Origin: Planctomycetia bacterium
Lineage (GTDB): Bacteria > Planctomycetota > Planctomycetia > Pirellulales > UBA1268
Length of the DNA stretch: 64,000 bases
Assembly (NCBI GenBank): GCA_014192425.1
Contig: BJHK01000003.1
Span: forward strand, 1 to 64,000
Direction: 5' to 3'
In this document: positions 9,087-17,683 of the stretch, in pieces
Numbering within the stretch: the stretch's first letter is position 1
Layout: the number at the start of each line of letters is the position of its first letter
Position numbers and translations under genes: made by a program
The notes under the pieces: model-generated
Told to the model about the DNA's origin: nothing
The model's database searches: none
The model's input: the letters and a program-made list of their open reading frames with translations, nothing else

Positions 9087-9460
9087 ATGTGCAGTTTTAT
9101 TCCCTCGTGTGATCGACGTTTCTCTCCTGCTTCCCTGGGCGCGACGTGTCTCGGGGCCAGCCTGTCGCTGGCCCTGCTGCTGGCCTCGACCTGCTCCGCC
9201 ACGACGATCACGTTCACCGCGGCGGGAACGTCGCCGGAAGGCACGCCGCTGCTCGTATCCGCACGGCTCGACACGGCGGGAGACGCCGGGGGCGGGCAAT
9301 CCGTCGAACCTCGTGGCCGTCAAGGACTTCAACGAGGGTTGGCAGTTCAAGACGCTCGCGCCGCCGCCGGCCTATTCCGGGCTCGGGTTCGGCACGGGCC
9401 CTGACTTGGTGCTGCTGCCGGAACCCGGCAGCCTGTCGATCGCCGCCCTCGGCGGACGAA
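9087..9460 (+). pseudogene. Relic of a PEP-CTERM secreted protein gene
   Basis: An ATG at 9087 opens a signal-peptide-like stretch (hydrophobic SLSLALLLAS, then CSATTITFTAAGTSPEG). After about residue 68 the sense-looking sequence moves to another frame (NLVAVKDFNEGWQFKTLAP) and ends in LLPEPGSLSIAALGG. That is a PEP-CTERM sorting motif without the usual following membrane segment and basic tail. Start, middle and end are therefore recognisable but split by at least one frameshift near 9285-9300, and the total length is far below normal for such exported proteins. It is most likely a gene remnant left by an internal deletion. A sequencing indel is the alternative, but it would not explain the missing middle. 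Confidence 0.55.
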
Positions 9461-9527
9461 CGTGGGCCTGCCGATGCCCGGGGCATCCGCTACAGTGCGG
9501 CTCCCGCTCGGCATCGACTCGCCCGCC

Positions 9528-11237
9528 ATGCACGACTTCGACCTCGTCCTGACGCTCACCGCCGCGCTCACGGCGGCGCTCGTGCTCGGGTACGCCACCC
9601 ACCGCCTCCGGCTGTCGCCGATCGTCGGCTACCTGCTCGCCGGCCTGGCGGTCGGCCCTGCCACCCCGGGCTACGCGGCCGATGCCGCCGTCGCCGGGCA
9701 GCTCGCCGAGGTCGGCGTCGTGCTCCTCATGTTCGGCGTCGGCCTCAACTTCCACCTCCGCGAACTGCTCGACGTGCGCCGCGTCGCCGTGCCCGGTGCC
9801 CTCGTGCAGAGCGGCGTGGCGACGGCGCTGGGCGCCGTCACTGGGCACCTGCTCGGCTGGGGCTGGGCGACCGGCCTCGTCTACGGCGGCGCGATCTCGG
9901 TGGCCAGCACCGTCGTGCTCGTCCGTGTCCTCGCCGACAACGCCGACCTGCACACCCGGACCGGCCGGATCGCCGTCGGCTGGCTCGTCGTCGAGGACCT
10001 GCTGACCGTGGCGGCGCTCGTGCTCCTGCCGGCCCTCTTCGGTCCGGACCGCGCCGGCCTCGGCGGCATCGCCGCGGCGGTCGGCGGGGCGGCGCTGAAG
10101 ATCGCGGCCCTCGTGGCGGCGACGCTCGTCGTCGGCGGCCGGCTCGTGCCCCGGCTGCTGGAGCGGGTCGCGGCCACCCGCTCGCGGGAGCTGTTCACGC
10201 TCGCCATCCTCGTGGTGGCGCTCGGCATCGCGGTCGTCGCCACGAAGGTGTTCGGCGTCTCGATGCCGCTGGGCGCGTTCCTCGCCGGAATGATCGTCGG
10301 CCGCAGCGAGTTCAGCCTCCGCGCCGCCACGGAGGCCCTGCCGATGCGCGACGCCTTCGCCGTGCTGTTCTTCGTCTCGGTGGGGATGCTCTTCGATCCC
10401 CTCACGCTCCTGCGACAGCCCGGGGCGATCGCAGCCACGCTGGCGATCGTGCTCGTGGCCAAGCCGCTGGCGGCCCTGGCGATCATGTGGACGCTCGGCC
10501 TGCCGACGCGGACGGCCCTGCCCGTGGCCGCATCGCTGGCACAGATCGGCGAGTTTTCCTTTCTCCTGGCCGCCCTCGGCGAGCAGCTGGGCGTGGTCGA
10601 TGCCGCCGTCCGTGACTCGCTCGTGGCAGCGGCCATCGTCTCGATCACGCTCAGTCCGCTCCTCTACCGGGCGAGCGACCGGCTCCTGAATCGGCTCGCC
10701 CGCACGGGACTGCTTCCGGCCGCCGACAACGCCGAGACCGATGACGAATCGGCCGGGGAGCCGGCCCGGCACCGGGCCCTGGTCGTGGGCTACGGGCCGG
10801 TGGGGCAGACGGTCACCGAACTGCTCCTCGACAACGGCATCGTGCCGACGGTCATCGAGATGAACCTCGACACCGTGCGCCGGCTGCGGGCCTTCGGCGT
10901 CCGCGCCATCTACGGCGATGCCAGTCGCCCCGAGATCCTCGTCGAGGCGGGCATCGCCGGCGCCGAGAACCTCGTGCTCACGTCAGGGTCGAGCAGCGTC
11001 GACGCGGAGATCGTCCGCCGCGCCAAGGAACTCAACCCGCGCGTCCACGTCCTCGCCCGCTCGCACTACGTCCGCGAGCTGCCCCGGCTGCGCAAGGCGG
11101 GGGCCGAGGACGTCTTCTCCGCGGAAGGGGAGGTCGCGCTGGCGTTCACGGTGCGGATCCTCGAGCGGCTCGGCGCCGGCGGCGAGCAGATCGACCGCGA
11201 GCGGGCCCGGGTCGAGAAGACGTTCCGCGAGGGCTGA
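9528..11237 (+). CDS. CPA2-family cation:proton antiporter with TrkA-N domain (YbaL/KefB-like)
   Basis: A 569-residue inner-membrane protein. Residues 1 to about 390 are a Na+/H+ exchanger domain with about 12 membrane segments (opening LRLSPIVGYLLAGLAVGPATPG; later MPLGAFLAGMIVGRSEF). From about 420 a cytoplasmic Rossmann domain begins with VVGYGPVGQTVTELLLDNG and contains YGDASRPEILVEAGI, the TrkA-N/RCK nucleotide-binding fold that gates such transporters. The whole resembles E. coli YbaL and KefB/C, which exchange K+ or Na+ for H+; ion choice cannot be read from sequence. Start 9528 (MHDFDLVLTL) is chosen because homologues begin this way; the frame stays open upstream to 9462. Confidence 0.88.
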   Translation: MHDFDLVLTLTAALTAALVLGYATHRLRLSPIVGYLLAGLAVGPATPGYAADAAVAGQLAEVGVVLLMFGVGLNFHLRELLDVRRVAVPGALVQSGVATALGAVTGHLLGWGWATGLVYGGAISVASTVVLVRVLADNADLHTRTGRIAVGWLVVEDLLTVAALVLLPALFGPDRAGLGGIAAAVGGAALKIAALVAATLVVGGRLVPRLLERVAATRSRELFTLAILVVALGIAVVATKVFGVSMPLGAFLAGMIVGRSEFSLRAATEALPMRDAFAVLFFVSVGMLFDPLTLLRQPGAIAATLAIVLVAKPLAALAIMWTLGLPTRTALPVAASLAQIGEFSFLLAALGEQLGVVDAAVRDSLVAAAIVSITLSPLLYRASDRLLNRLARTGLLPAADNAETDDESAGEPARHRALVVGYGPVGQTVTELLLDNGIVPTVIEMNLDTVRRLRAFGVRAIYGDASRPEILVEAGIAGAENLVLTSGSSSVDAEIVRRAKELNPRVHVLARSHYVRELPRLRKAGAEDVFSAEGEVALAFTVRILERLGAGGEQIDRERARVEKTFREG

Positions 11238-11257
11238 CGCGCCGCCCGCCGTCTGCT

Positions 11258-11551
11258 TCAGCCCGCGCCACCCGGCCGTGCCGGTCCGGCGCCGGCCCGC
11301 GCAGCCGCGAGCCGGGCGTCGAGGAGCCGGCTGCGCGGTTCGGCGTCGAGCCGCGGATCGGGGGCGATGGCCGCGAGCAGCCGTTCGAGCCGCGCGGCGA
11401 CGGGCTGCTCGAGGTTCAGGAGAATGACCGGACTGCCACCGACCGCGCACAGGCCACCGGCGAGATCGCCGAGCGGTTCCTCGCGGACCTCGTAGCCGAG
11501 TTCGCGGGCCAGTTGCAGCGCCTCGTGCAGGAGACCGAGCGTCTGGGACAT
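11258..11551 (-). CDS. Small conserved-looking hypothetical protein
   Basis: A 97-residue protein (MSQTLGLLHEALQLARELGYEVREEPLGD...) predicted to be mostly helical, with an Ala/Arg/Gly-rich tail. The first 60 residues look like a folded alpha/beta unit (GYEVREEPLGDLAGGLCAVGGSPVILLNLEQP). I do not recognise the family. It is the last gene of a minus-strand set of three (prepilin-like protein, one-TM protein, this one) and lies only 10 bp from its upstream neighbour. Confidence 0.6.
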   Translation of the reverse strand: MSQTLGLLHEALQLARELGYEVREEPLGDLAGGLCAVGGSPVILLNLEQPVAARLERLLAAIAPDPRLDAEPRSRLLDARLAAARAGAGPARPGGAG

Positions 11552-11561
11552 CGCGTGACCC

Positions 11562-12275
11562 TCAGCGGCTCCACGGGGAGGCGGGGAGCCCGCGCTGCTG
11601 ACGCCGCTCCTCGAGCGCCCGGCGATGCTCGACGTACCGGGCCCGCTGGGCGGGTGACGTCCGGTCGAGAATCGACTTGCGGAAACGATTGCGATCCTCC
11701 TCCGTGCCCCCGCGCCGGCCGCCGGGACCGCGGCCGCCAGCGCCGCCACCTCCTCCGCCCCCCGCGCCGCTTCCACTCCCGCCACCGCCGGCACCGCCGC
11801 CACCGGCTCCCCCGCCGCCAGTGCCGCCGCGACGCGACTCGTAGACCTTTTCCATCATCATCTCGCGGTCGATCTGCCGATCGAGTTCCGCGTCCCGCTT
11901 GTCGGGCGCAGTCGCGAAATAGCGGTCGATCGGCACCGAGAATGCCGACCGCATCCGACCGCCGCGGGCCTGCTCCTGGAGGTTCTCAGGGAGTTCGTCG
12001 ATCCGCCTTTCGATCTCCTCCATCGAGTTGAGCATCGCCGTGGCTTCGGCCGGCGTGCTCGGCCCGCCGCTGGCCTGGTACTTCTCCGCGACCTCGTCCC
12101 GCTGTTTGCGGATCTCCACGACCCGCGGGTCGACGGGACCGCGCAGCCAGCCGAACCACCACGCCGCCAGCAGCCCGATCGCGGCCACGAGGAACGCGAG
12201 CACGGCGAGCCCGATCCAACCGCCCCCCTCGGCATCGGTCGTGCTGCCACGCGTCTTGGTTCGTGTCGCTGTCAT
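11562..12275 (-). CDS. Single-pass membrane protein with Gly-rich linker
   Basis: A 237-residue protein of unknown role. One membrane segment lies at about residues 19-40 (WIGLAVLAFLVAAIGLLAAWW). A charged helical region (IRKQRDEVAEKYQAS... MEEIERRIDELPENLQEQ) follows, then a low-complexity run of Gly with a few Ala and Ser near 155-185, and a basic C-terminal helix (QRARYVEHRRALEERRQQRG). The start is the ATG at 12275; a TTG two codons upstream is possible. It sits between the prepilin-like gene and a small hypothetical gene on the same strand, so it could belong to the same envelope complex. This is inference from position only. Confidence 0.65.
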   Translation of the reverse strand: MTATRTKTRGSTTDAEGGGWIGLAVLAFLVAAIGLLAAWWFGWLRGPVDPRVVEIRKQRDEVAEKYQASGGPSTPAEATAMLNSMEEIERRIDELPENLQEQARGGRMRSAFSVPIDRYFATAPDKRDAELDRQIDREMMMEKVYESRRGGTGGGGAGGGGAGGGGSGSGAGGGGGGGAGGRGPGGRRGGTEEDRNRFRKSILDRTSPAQRARYVEHRRALEERRQQRGLPASPWSR

Positions 12276-12316
12276 TGGCAATCACTCCGCATCTGATCGC
12301 GGCCGCAGCGCCGGGC

Positions 12317-13048
12317 TCAGAGATTTTCCACGTGGCCGTCGAGGTACAGGAAGTTGCGGGCCCCGTCCGGAGGCGGCTTGTCGGCGGCGTTGAACTCCGT
12401 CTCTTCGCCCCCCGGCGCGAAGCCGGTGCCTCCGTGAAATGCCTCGAACTCGTAGAGCACCCAGAGCTTCGACGTGGCCCCAAGGTTGCCGCGGAACATG
12501 ATCGCCTGCTCCAGCGTCTTCCCCGACTTTTGGTCGGCGGCGAGCAGGCGCCGGATCGGATATTCGTAGCTCGTTCCCTCGTAGGGCCGGTCCTTGTATT
12601 CGGCCGGTCGGTCCGCCACGGGCATCGAATCAAGTTGCTGCTTGATGGCGTCGGCAGTCGTCCCAGAGCGCACGAAGTAAACGCTGTCCGAGGGGCAGCG
12701 GAAGACCTCGCGGTTCGACTCCAGATAGGGTGCCAGCGCGGCCGCGATGCTCGGACGCGGCGGCGCGGCGGGCCAGCGGTCGAGGATCTCGAAGCTCGGC
12801 AGTTGGGCAGCGACGGGAAACCGGCCGCGCTGCCCGCCGCCGCTGGCACGGTCGAGGTAGGCGGTCAGGGCGGCGCCGATCTGCTTGAGGTTCGCCTTGC
12901 ACGTGATGCGCCGGCCCGTCTCGCGAACCGACTGGACCGCGGGAATCAGCATGCCCATCAGCAACGCGATGATGGCGATGACGACGAGGAGCTCCACGAT
13001 CGTCATGGCGGCACGGCCGCGACAAGTCCGGTCAGGATGACTGCGCAT
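12317..13048 (-). CDS. Prepilin-like DUF1559-type protein
   Basis: A 243-residue protein with a type IV pilin-like N-terminus: basic leader [14 protein letters not shown], then [20 protein letters not shown] and [13 protein letters not shown]. These are the hydrophobic helix and the 'PAVQ..RE..RR' mark of the DUF1559 family that is hugely expanded in planctomycetes. The residue before the mature helix is Ala rather than the usual Gly and the first mature residue is Met, so processing by prepilin peptidase is uncertain. The C-terminus ends [11 protein letters not shown], the typical DG-H ending. The start 13048 gives a short leader; the frame is open further upstream. Confidence 0.85.
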   Translation of the reverse strand: MRSHPDRTCRGRAAMTIVELLVVIAIIALLMGMLIPAVQSVRETGRRITCKANLKQIGAALTAYLDRASGGGQRGRFPVAAQLPSFEILDRWPAAPPRPSIAAALAPYLESNREVFRCPSDSVYFVRSGTTADAIKQQLDSMPVADRPAEYKDRPYEGTSYEYPIRRLLAADQKSGKTLEQAIMFRGNLGATSKLWVLYEFEAFHGGTGFAPGGEETEFNAADKPPPDGARNFLYLDGHVENL

Positions 13049-13330
13049 GGTGTCGGTGTCTGGCAGGGTGCCGCGGCGCACCGACGGGAGGAAGCGGCAA
13101 GCCACGGCGGTCCATTCGGGTTCGCGGAGATTCAACGGTCAAAAAGCCCACAGGGTGCGGAGCTCGTGAGTGTACAGCCGCGACGTTCCCCCTGACGATA
13201 GTCCACGGAGGACCGGGAGTCCGTCCACACCGCTCATTTTTCGACACGGCGGGCGGGCTGCGGCCGGCGAGAGGTTCCGATCACGGCCCCCTGGGGGGCG
13301 GTGCGGATCCGGGAATCTGGCGAAGGAAAA

Positions 13331-14218
13331 ATGCTCGAGGGATCGTCGCAACCGACCGGCGCGGCAGCCGAATCGACGGGGGTGCAACCGCGCCGGGAAC
13401 TGATCCCGGTCCACGGTCTGCCGCCGGCGGCAGACGCTGCCGAGGCATCTCCCCGTGCCGCTGCGGCGACCGCCGCCCGGCATGCGGCCGAGGTCGCGGC
13501 CCTGCGTCGGCAGGTGCTCGAGGCCCGCAAGCAGGCCGCTCTCGGCGAACTTCTGGGCACGACCGCCCACGAGTTCAACAACGCCCTGACGACGATCCTC
13601 AACTACGCCCGGATGGGCCTCCGGCATCGCGATCAGGCGACGCGTGACAAGGCCCTGGAGCGGATTCTCTCGGCGGGCACCCGGGCTGCGCGGATCGCCT
13701 CCAGCGTGCTCTCGATGTCGCGCAGTCGCTCGCCGCGGCTCGAGCCCACCGATCTCGGCCATGTCGTCGAGGACGTGCTCGTGCTCCTCGAGCGGGAGCT
13801 GATGAAGTACCGGGTCCAGGTGGAGCGGGAGTTTGCCCCCGTGCCCCGGGTGATGGCCAATCCGGGCCAGGTGCAGCAGGTGCTGCTCAACCTGCTGGTG
13901 AACGCCCGGCAGGCGATGCCGCAGGGCGGACGGCTGATCCTGCGTCTGGCCCACGATCCGGCCGCCGGCCTCGTCGATCTGACCGTTCGCGACACCGGCT
14001 GCGGCATGACGCCCGAGGTGATGCGGCGGATCTTCGAGCCGCACTTCACCACGAAGTCTGGCCCCGACGAGACCGGCAAGGGGGGCACGGGCCTCGGCCT
14101 CGCCTCGTGCCGCGAGATCGTCGAGGCGCATCGTGGCCGGATCCGCGTGGAGAGTGCGCCGGGCCGGGGCACGGCGATCACGATCCGTCTGCCCGTTCCG
14201 CAGGCCGCTGCCGCCTGA
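13331..14218 (+). CDS. Soluble NtrB-like histidine kinase
   Basis: A 295-residue kinase with no membrane segment or recognisable sensor domain. After a low-complexity N-terminus (Ala/Pro-rich, to about 55) comes a coiled coil (HAAEVAALRRQVLEARKQAALGELL) and the H-box TAHEFNNALTTILNYAR, the HEFNN form seen in NtrB/AtoS-type kinases. The ATPase domain has NLLVNARQAMP, DTGCGM and GGTGLGLASCREIVEAHRG. The start ATG 13331 has a good site (GAAGGA) just upstream. A GTG at 13301 is less likely. No response regulator is adjacent, so it is an orphan; the coiled coil may be its signalling input. Confidence 0.88.
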   Translation: MLEGSSQPTGAAAESTGVQPRRELIPVHGLPPAADAAEASPRAAAATAARHAAEVAALRRQVLEARKQAALGELLGTTAHEFNNALTTILNYARMGLRHRDQATRDKALERILSAGTRAARIASSVLSMSRSRSPRLEPTDLGHVVEDVLVLLERELMKYRVQVEREFAPVPRVMANPGQVQQVLLNLLVNARQAMPQGGRLILRLAHDPAAGLVDLTVRDTGCGMTPEVMRRIFEPHFTTKSGPDETGKGGTGLGLASCREIVEAHRGRIRVESAPGRGTAITIRLPVPQAAAA

Positions 14219-14267
14219 CGCTTTCTGAACGGCACTGCTCGGCGCGGCCCTCACCGGCGGCGCACTC

Positions 14268-14950
14268 GCCCAAGCCGCCGGAGGACGGCAGAAGCCTCGT
14301 CGCTGAGGCAGGATAGCCTCACGCTCCTCGACTTCCGCCGATCCTCCGGCTTCGTCGCCTAGCACTGCGAGCCGGGCTCCGCCCGGCGACCGCAAGCCGG
14401 AGCAGACGCTGTGTCGGCTGCGACAGCGCGAAAACCTGCAAGCCTCACGCTCCTCGACTTCCGCCGATCCTCCGGCTTCGTCGCCTAGCACTGCGAGCCG
14501 GGCTCCGCCCGGCGACCGCAAGCCGGAGCAGACGCTGTGTCGGCTGCGACGGCGCGAAAGTCACGCATAGCCTCACGCTCCTCGACTTCCGCCGATCCTC
14601 CGGCTTCGTCGCCTAGCACTGCGAGCCGGGCTCCGCCCGGCGACCGCAAGCCGGAGCAGACGCTGTGTCGGCTGCGACAGCGCGAAAACCTGCAAGCCTC
14701 ACGCTCCTCGACTTCCGCCGATCCTCCGGCTTCGTCGCCTAGCACTGCGAGCCGGGCTCCGCCCGGCGACCGCAAGCCGGAGCAGACGCTGTGTCGGCTG
14801 CGACGGCGCGAAAGTCACTCATAGCCTCACGCTCCTCGACTTCCGCCGATCCTCCGGCTTCATCGCCTAGCACTGCGAGCCGGGCTCCGCCCGGCGACCG
14901 TAAGCCGTTGCAGACGCCGGGTCGGCTGCGACGGCGCGAAAGCCTGCAAG
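14268..14950. repeat. Tandem repeat array, five units alternating 126 and 128 bp
   Basis: The string GCCTCACGCTCCTCGACTTC starts at 14316, 14442, 14570, 14696 and 14824, giving periods 126, 128, 126, 128. Units alternate in their last 18-20 bases, so the true unit is about 254 bp made of two forms. Each unit contains the near-perfect palindrome GCCGGGCTCCGCCCGGC followed by GACCGCAAGCCG. The lead-in (14268-14345) matches modules at 38498-38577 and 39718 onwards. Because 128 is not a multiple of three the reading frame changes between units, so open frames across it are not coding. It fills most of the 873-bp gap between the kinase gene and the LRR-like gene; nothing else was seen there. Confidence 0.93.
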
Positions 14951-15091
14951 CCGGAGCAGACGCTTACCCAGGCACGCCCGAAGCGCACGACGCGTGCGCT
15001 GGGCATGCCTTTGCATCCGGCTGCGGCCGCGGTGCGAACATGTCGGACGGGAGCCCACCTTCCGTTCACCTCCACCACAACGAGGCGCGCC

Positions 15092-17260
15092 ATGAGCCAC
15101 GACGGATTCACGGTTCCGCTGATCGTAGCGCTCCTTGCGCTGCATGCGGTCGGCCCGTCTTCGGTGCCGGCCGCCGACTTGCCCGCGGATACCAACCGCT
15201 TGGAACGGCTGACACCCCAGCAGGCCCGCACGCTGGCGGCGGAGTTTCCGGGGACCAGAATCGAAATCGACGTCCGTCACGCCGATCGCTCGCTCTTGGG
15301 GGATGCCTTGCCGCCGGCGACAAGCGCAGCAAACGACGGGGCCCGGGCGGCTGTCGTTGCGGGCCTGCCGCTGAACGGACTCACGTCGATCGATGCCGAA
15401 ACGGCGGCGGCTTTGGCGACGTACGCCAGGGGACGGCTGTTGCTCAACGGCCTCACCGAAATGAACTGCGACACGGCCCGGGCCCTCGCCGGATTCAAGG
15501 GCCAGGGGCTGTACCTCGACGGTCTGTCGTCTCTCGATGCCGAATCGGCGCATGCGCTCGCCGCGTACGAGGGTCGAGCGCTTTCCGAGCTGGATGGGGC
15601 TGCGGACATCGTGGGCGGCCACTCCCTCTCCCTTTCCGGACTGACGCGGATCGATGTCGACACGGCCCGGGCCCTCGCGAGATTCGGGCCTCGTTCCTCC
15701 TTGATGCTCGAGGGCCTGACCACTCTCGACACCGACACGGCGGAGGCACTTGCCGCTTCCCGGGCTGCCCAACTGCGGCTCGACGGCCTCGAAACTCTCC
15801 CGGCAGACACGGCCCGGGCGCTGGCGGCGTTTCGGGGCCAGTCGCTGCATCTCACCGGCCTGAAGACGCTCGATGCGACCGCGGCACTGGCGCTGGCGGA
15901 CTACGCGGGTTGTCTTCGGCTCGACGGTCTGACGACGCTCGACGCCGGCACCGCTCGAGCGCTGGTAGCCGCGCGCGGATGGACGGGCAGCCTCCCGAAC
16001 GTGGCCACGCTCGATCTTGCCACCGCAAGGGTGCTACTCAGGTTCGACTCCTCGACGTCCGACGGCCTCGATCTCACAGGGCTGACGACCCTCGACGCCG
16101 AGACCGCCGAGGCGCTCGCCCAGTACCCCAGGGGGCTGGCCCTGAAGACAACGACCACGCTGGATGTCGGCGACAATCGCGGGGTGGGGCGGCTACGGTG
16201 TGATGCGTTGTCGTTTCCCACCCTGACGATGATCGACGCCGCCGAAGCCCAAAAGCTCGCGGCATTCCCGGGCCGACAGCTGGCACTCCCTGGATTGATC
16301 GCGCTCGATCCAGCCGCCGCGGATGTGCTTGTCGGCTTGCAGGCCTGGCGGATTGCTTACCTGCCGCAACTGGCCACGCTCGACGCCGCCACGGCCCGCG
16401 TCCTGGCGCGATTCCCAGGCCCGCAACTCAGCCTCGCCAACCTGACCAGTCTCAAGGCCGACACGGCCGCAGCGCTCGCGGCGTTTCCGGGTGAATCGCT
16501 GCATATCGGCGTCAAGGCACTCGATGCCGACGCCGCGCGGGCGCTCGCCGCCTCCCGGACGCGACATCTGCAACTCTCCGGCCTCTCCGTGATCGACGAC
16601 GAGACCGCCAGAGCGCTCGCCCGTTTCACGGGAACGCGACTCGACCTCCGTTACGTGGCCGGCCTGTCAGCCGACGCCGCGCGGGCGATCACCACGGCCC
16701 CCGCCTGGGATGGCCACCTCCCCGCATTGAAGACGATCGACGACGAGACCGCGGCCGTGCTGGCGGCGGCGACGAAGTGGGACGGAAGATTGTTGCATGT
16801 CTCCGCGTTGACCGTCCGCTCGGCCCGTGCGATCGCCGGGGCCAAAGGAAACACGCTCAACCTGTCCGGCCTGCGCAGGCTCGACCGCGACGTCGCCGAC
16901 GCTCTCGCGGGCTTCGCCGGCACCACACTGGCCGTTCGCGGCCTGACCGCGCTCGACGCGCCGACGGCCGACGCCCTCGTCGCGATTCCTTCATGGGATG
17001 GCCGACTCCCCTGCTTGACGGCCTTTTCGGCTCCGGACTCCGTCGCCGTGGCCAAAGCCCTCGCCACGCGCAAGGGCCAGCTCGCTCTCCCCAACCTCCA
17101 GAAGATCTCCCCCCAGACGCTCACGGCCCTGATCGCCAAGAAGGACGTCGAGATCCCGCTCATCAAGACGCTGGAGCTGATCCCCGAGCCCGACGGCAGC
17201 GCGACCGAGGACTTCGTGATTCCCGAGGACTTCGCCGAGCGGCAGAAGAAGCGCCGGTGA
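15092..17260 (+). CDS. Secreted LRR-like repeat protein
   Basis: A 722-residue protein with a signal peptide (MSHDGFTVPLIVALLALHAVGPSSVPAAD). From about residue 110 to 690 it is built from roughly 22-25 copies of a 23-24 residue repeat of the form L.L.GL..LDA.TA.ALA.F.G. The regular Leu/Gly/Asp pattern and length suit a solenoid of the leucine-rich-repeat kind. The tail (PEPDGSATEDFVIPEDFAERQKKRR) is acidic then basic. It is likely a binding or scaffold protein outside the cytoplasm; the ligand is unknown. The start ATG at 15092 has GAGG seven bases upstream. The frame is open before it, but without a signal sequence. It stands alone, behind the repeat array. Confidence 0.8.
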   Translation: MSHDGFTVPLIVALLALHAVGPSSVPAADLPADTNRLERLTPQQARTLAAEFPGTRIEIDVRHADRSLLGDALPPATSAANDGARAAVVAGLPLNGLTSIDAETAAALATYARGRLLLNGLTEMNCDTARALAGFKGQGLYLDGLSSLDAESAHALAAYEGRALSELDGAADIVGGHSLSLSGLTRIDVDTARALARFGPRSSLMLEGLTTLDTDTAEALAASRAAQLRLDGLETLPADTARALAAFRGQSLHLTGLKTLDATAALALADYAGCLRLDGLTTLDAGTARALVAARGWTGSLPNVATLDLATARVLLRFDSSTSDGLDLTGLTTLDAETAEALAQYPRGLALKTTTTLDVGDNRGVGRLRCDALSFPTLTMIDAAEAQKLAAFPGRQLALPGLIALDPAAADVLVGLQAWRIAYLPQLATLDAATARVLARFPGPQLSLANLTSLKADTAAALAAFPGESLHIGVKALDADAARALAASRTRHLQLSGLSVIDDETARALARFTGTRLDLRYVAGLSADAARAITTAPAWDGHLPALKTIDDETAAVLAAATKWDGRLLHVSALTVRSARAIAGAKGNTLNLSGLRRLDRDVADALAGFAGTTLAVRGLTALDAPTADALVAIPSWDGRLPCLTAFSAPDSVAVAKALATRKGQLALPNLQKISPQTLTALIAKKDVEIPLIKTLELIPEPDGSATEDFVIPEDFAERQKKRR

Positions 17261-17288
17261 CGTCGGCCGTCCCATGCCTCCAGCCCGC

Positions 17289-17468
17289 TCAATCGGCCGC
17301 GAGATTCTTGAGAATCTTGCGGGCCAACGGTTCCTTGACTTCGGAATGGCGCGGCACGGCCTCCACGGCGCCTGTCTTCGGGTTCAGCCACAGTGAGTGG
17401 GCACTGCCCTCTCTCTTCAGATAGCAGCCGGCGATCCGCAAACGGCGCTCGAGATCCCGCCGCTTCAT
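17289..17468 (-). CDS. hicA: HicA-family mRNA interferase toxin
   Basis: A 59-residue protein (MKRRDLERRLRIAGCYLKRE...) with the HicA/YcfA double-stranded-RNA-binding-like fold. Catalytic His24 lies in EGSAHSLW, and VPRHSEVKEPLARKILKNL is the usual C-terminal helix. The toxin cleaves mRNA and stops growth unless bound by HicB. Its ATG overlaps the hicB stop as ATGA, so the two are translationally coupled with antitoxin first. The C-terminus is convergent with the LRR-like gene, 28 bp away. Confidence 0.88.
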   Translation of the reverse strand: MKRRDLERRLRIAGCYLKREGSAHSLWLNPKTGAVEAVPRHSEVKEPLARKILKNLAAD

Positions 17469-17683
17469 TCGACGGTTACCGTCGCTTGGATGGCATCGGT
17501 GGGCAAGCCACGAAGCATGTCCTCGCGGCGATCGGCGAGGATCAATTCAATCGCCGCTTTGAGGCTCTCCTTGGCATGTTCGACAGTTTCTCCCTGTCCA
17601 TTCGCACCAGCAATCTCGGGGCACATGGCCCAGTAGCCACCTTCCGGTGCTGCTTCGATGATGGCGGTGAACTCGGCTTTCAC
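17465..17683 (-). CDS. hicB: HicB-family antitoxin (short form)
   Basis: A 72-residue protein (MKAEFTAIIEAAPEGGYWAMCPEIAGANGQGET...) with the partial RNase-H fold of HicB: a beta-hairpin start, 'GYWA.CPEI.G..GQGET' core, and a helix AKESLKAAIELIL. It lacks an obvious C-terminal DNA-binding domain, so repression of its own promoter would need another contact. The start is GTG at 17683, supported by GGAAGAGGGAC just upstream. It precedes hicA and neutralises it by binding. Confidence 0.87.
   Translation of the reverse strand: MKAEFTAIIEAAPEGGYWAMCPEIAGANGQGETVEHAKESLKAAIELILADRREDMLRGLPTDAIQATVTVE

Noticed and set aside
14485-14824. Open frames running through the 14.3-kb repeat array on both strands
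   Set aside because: Unit length alternates between 126 and 128 bp, so the frame is not kept between copies, and the predicted protein is unlike any family.
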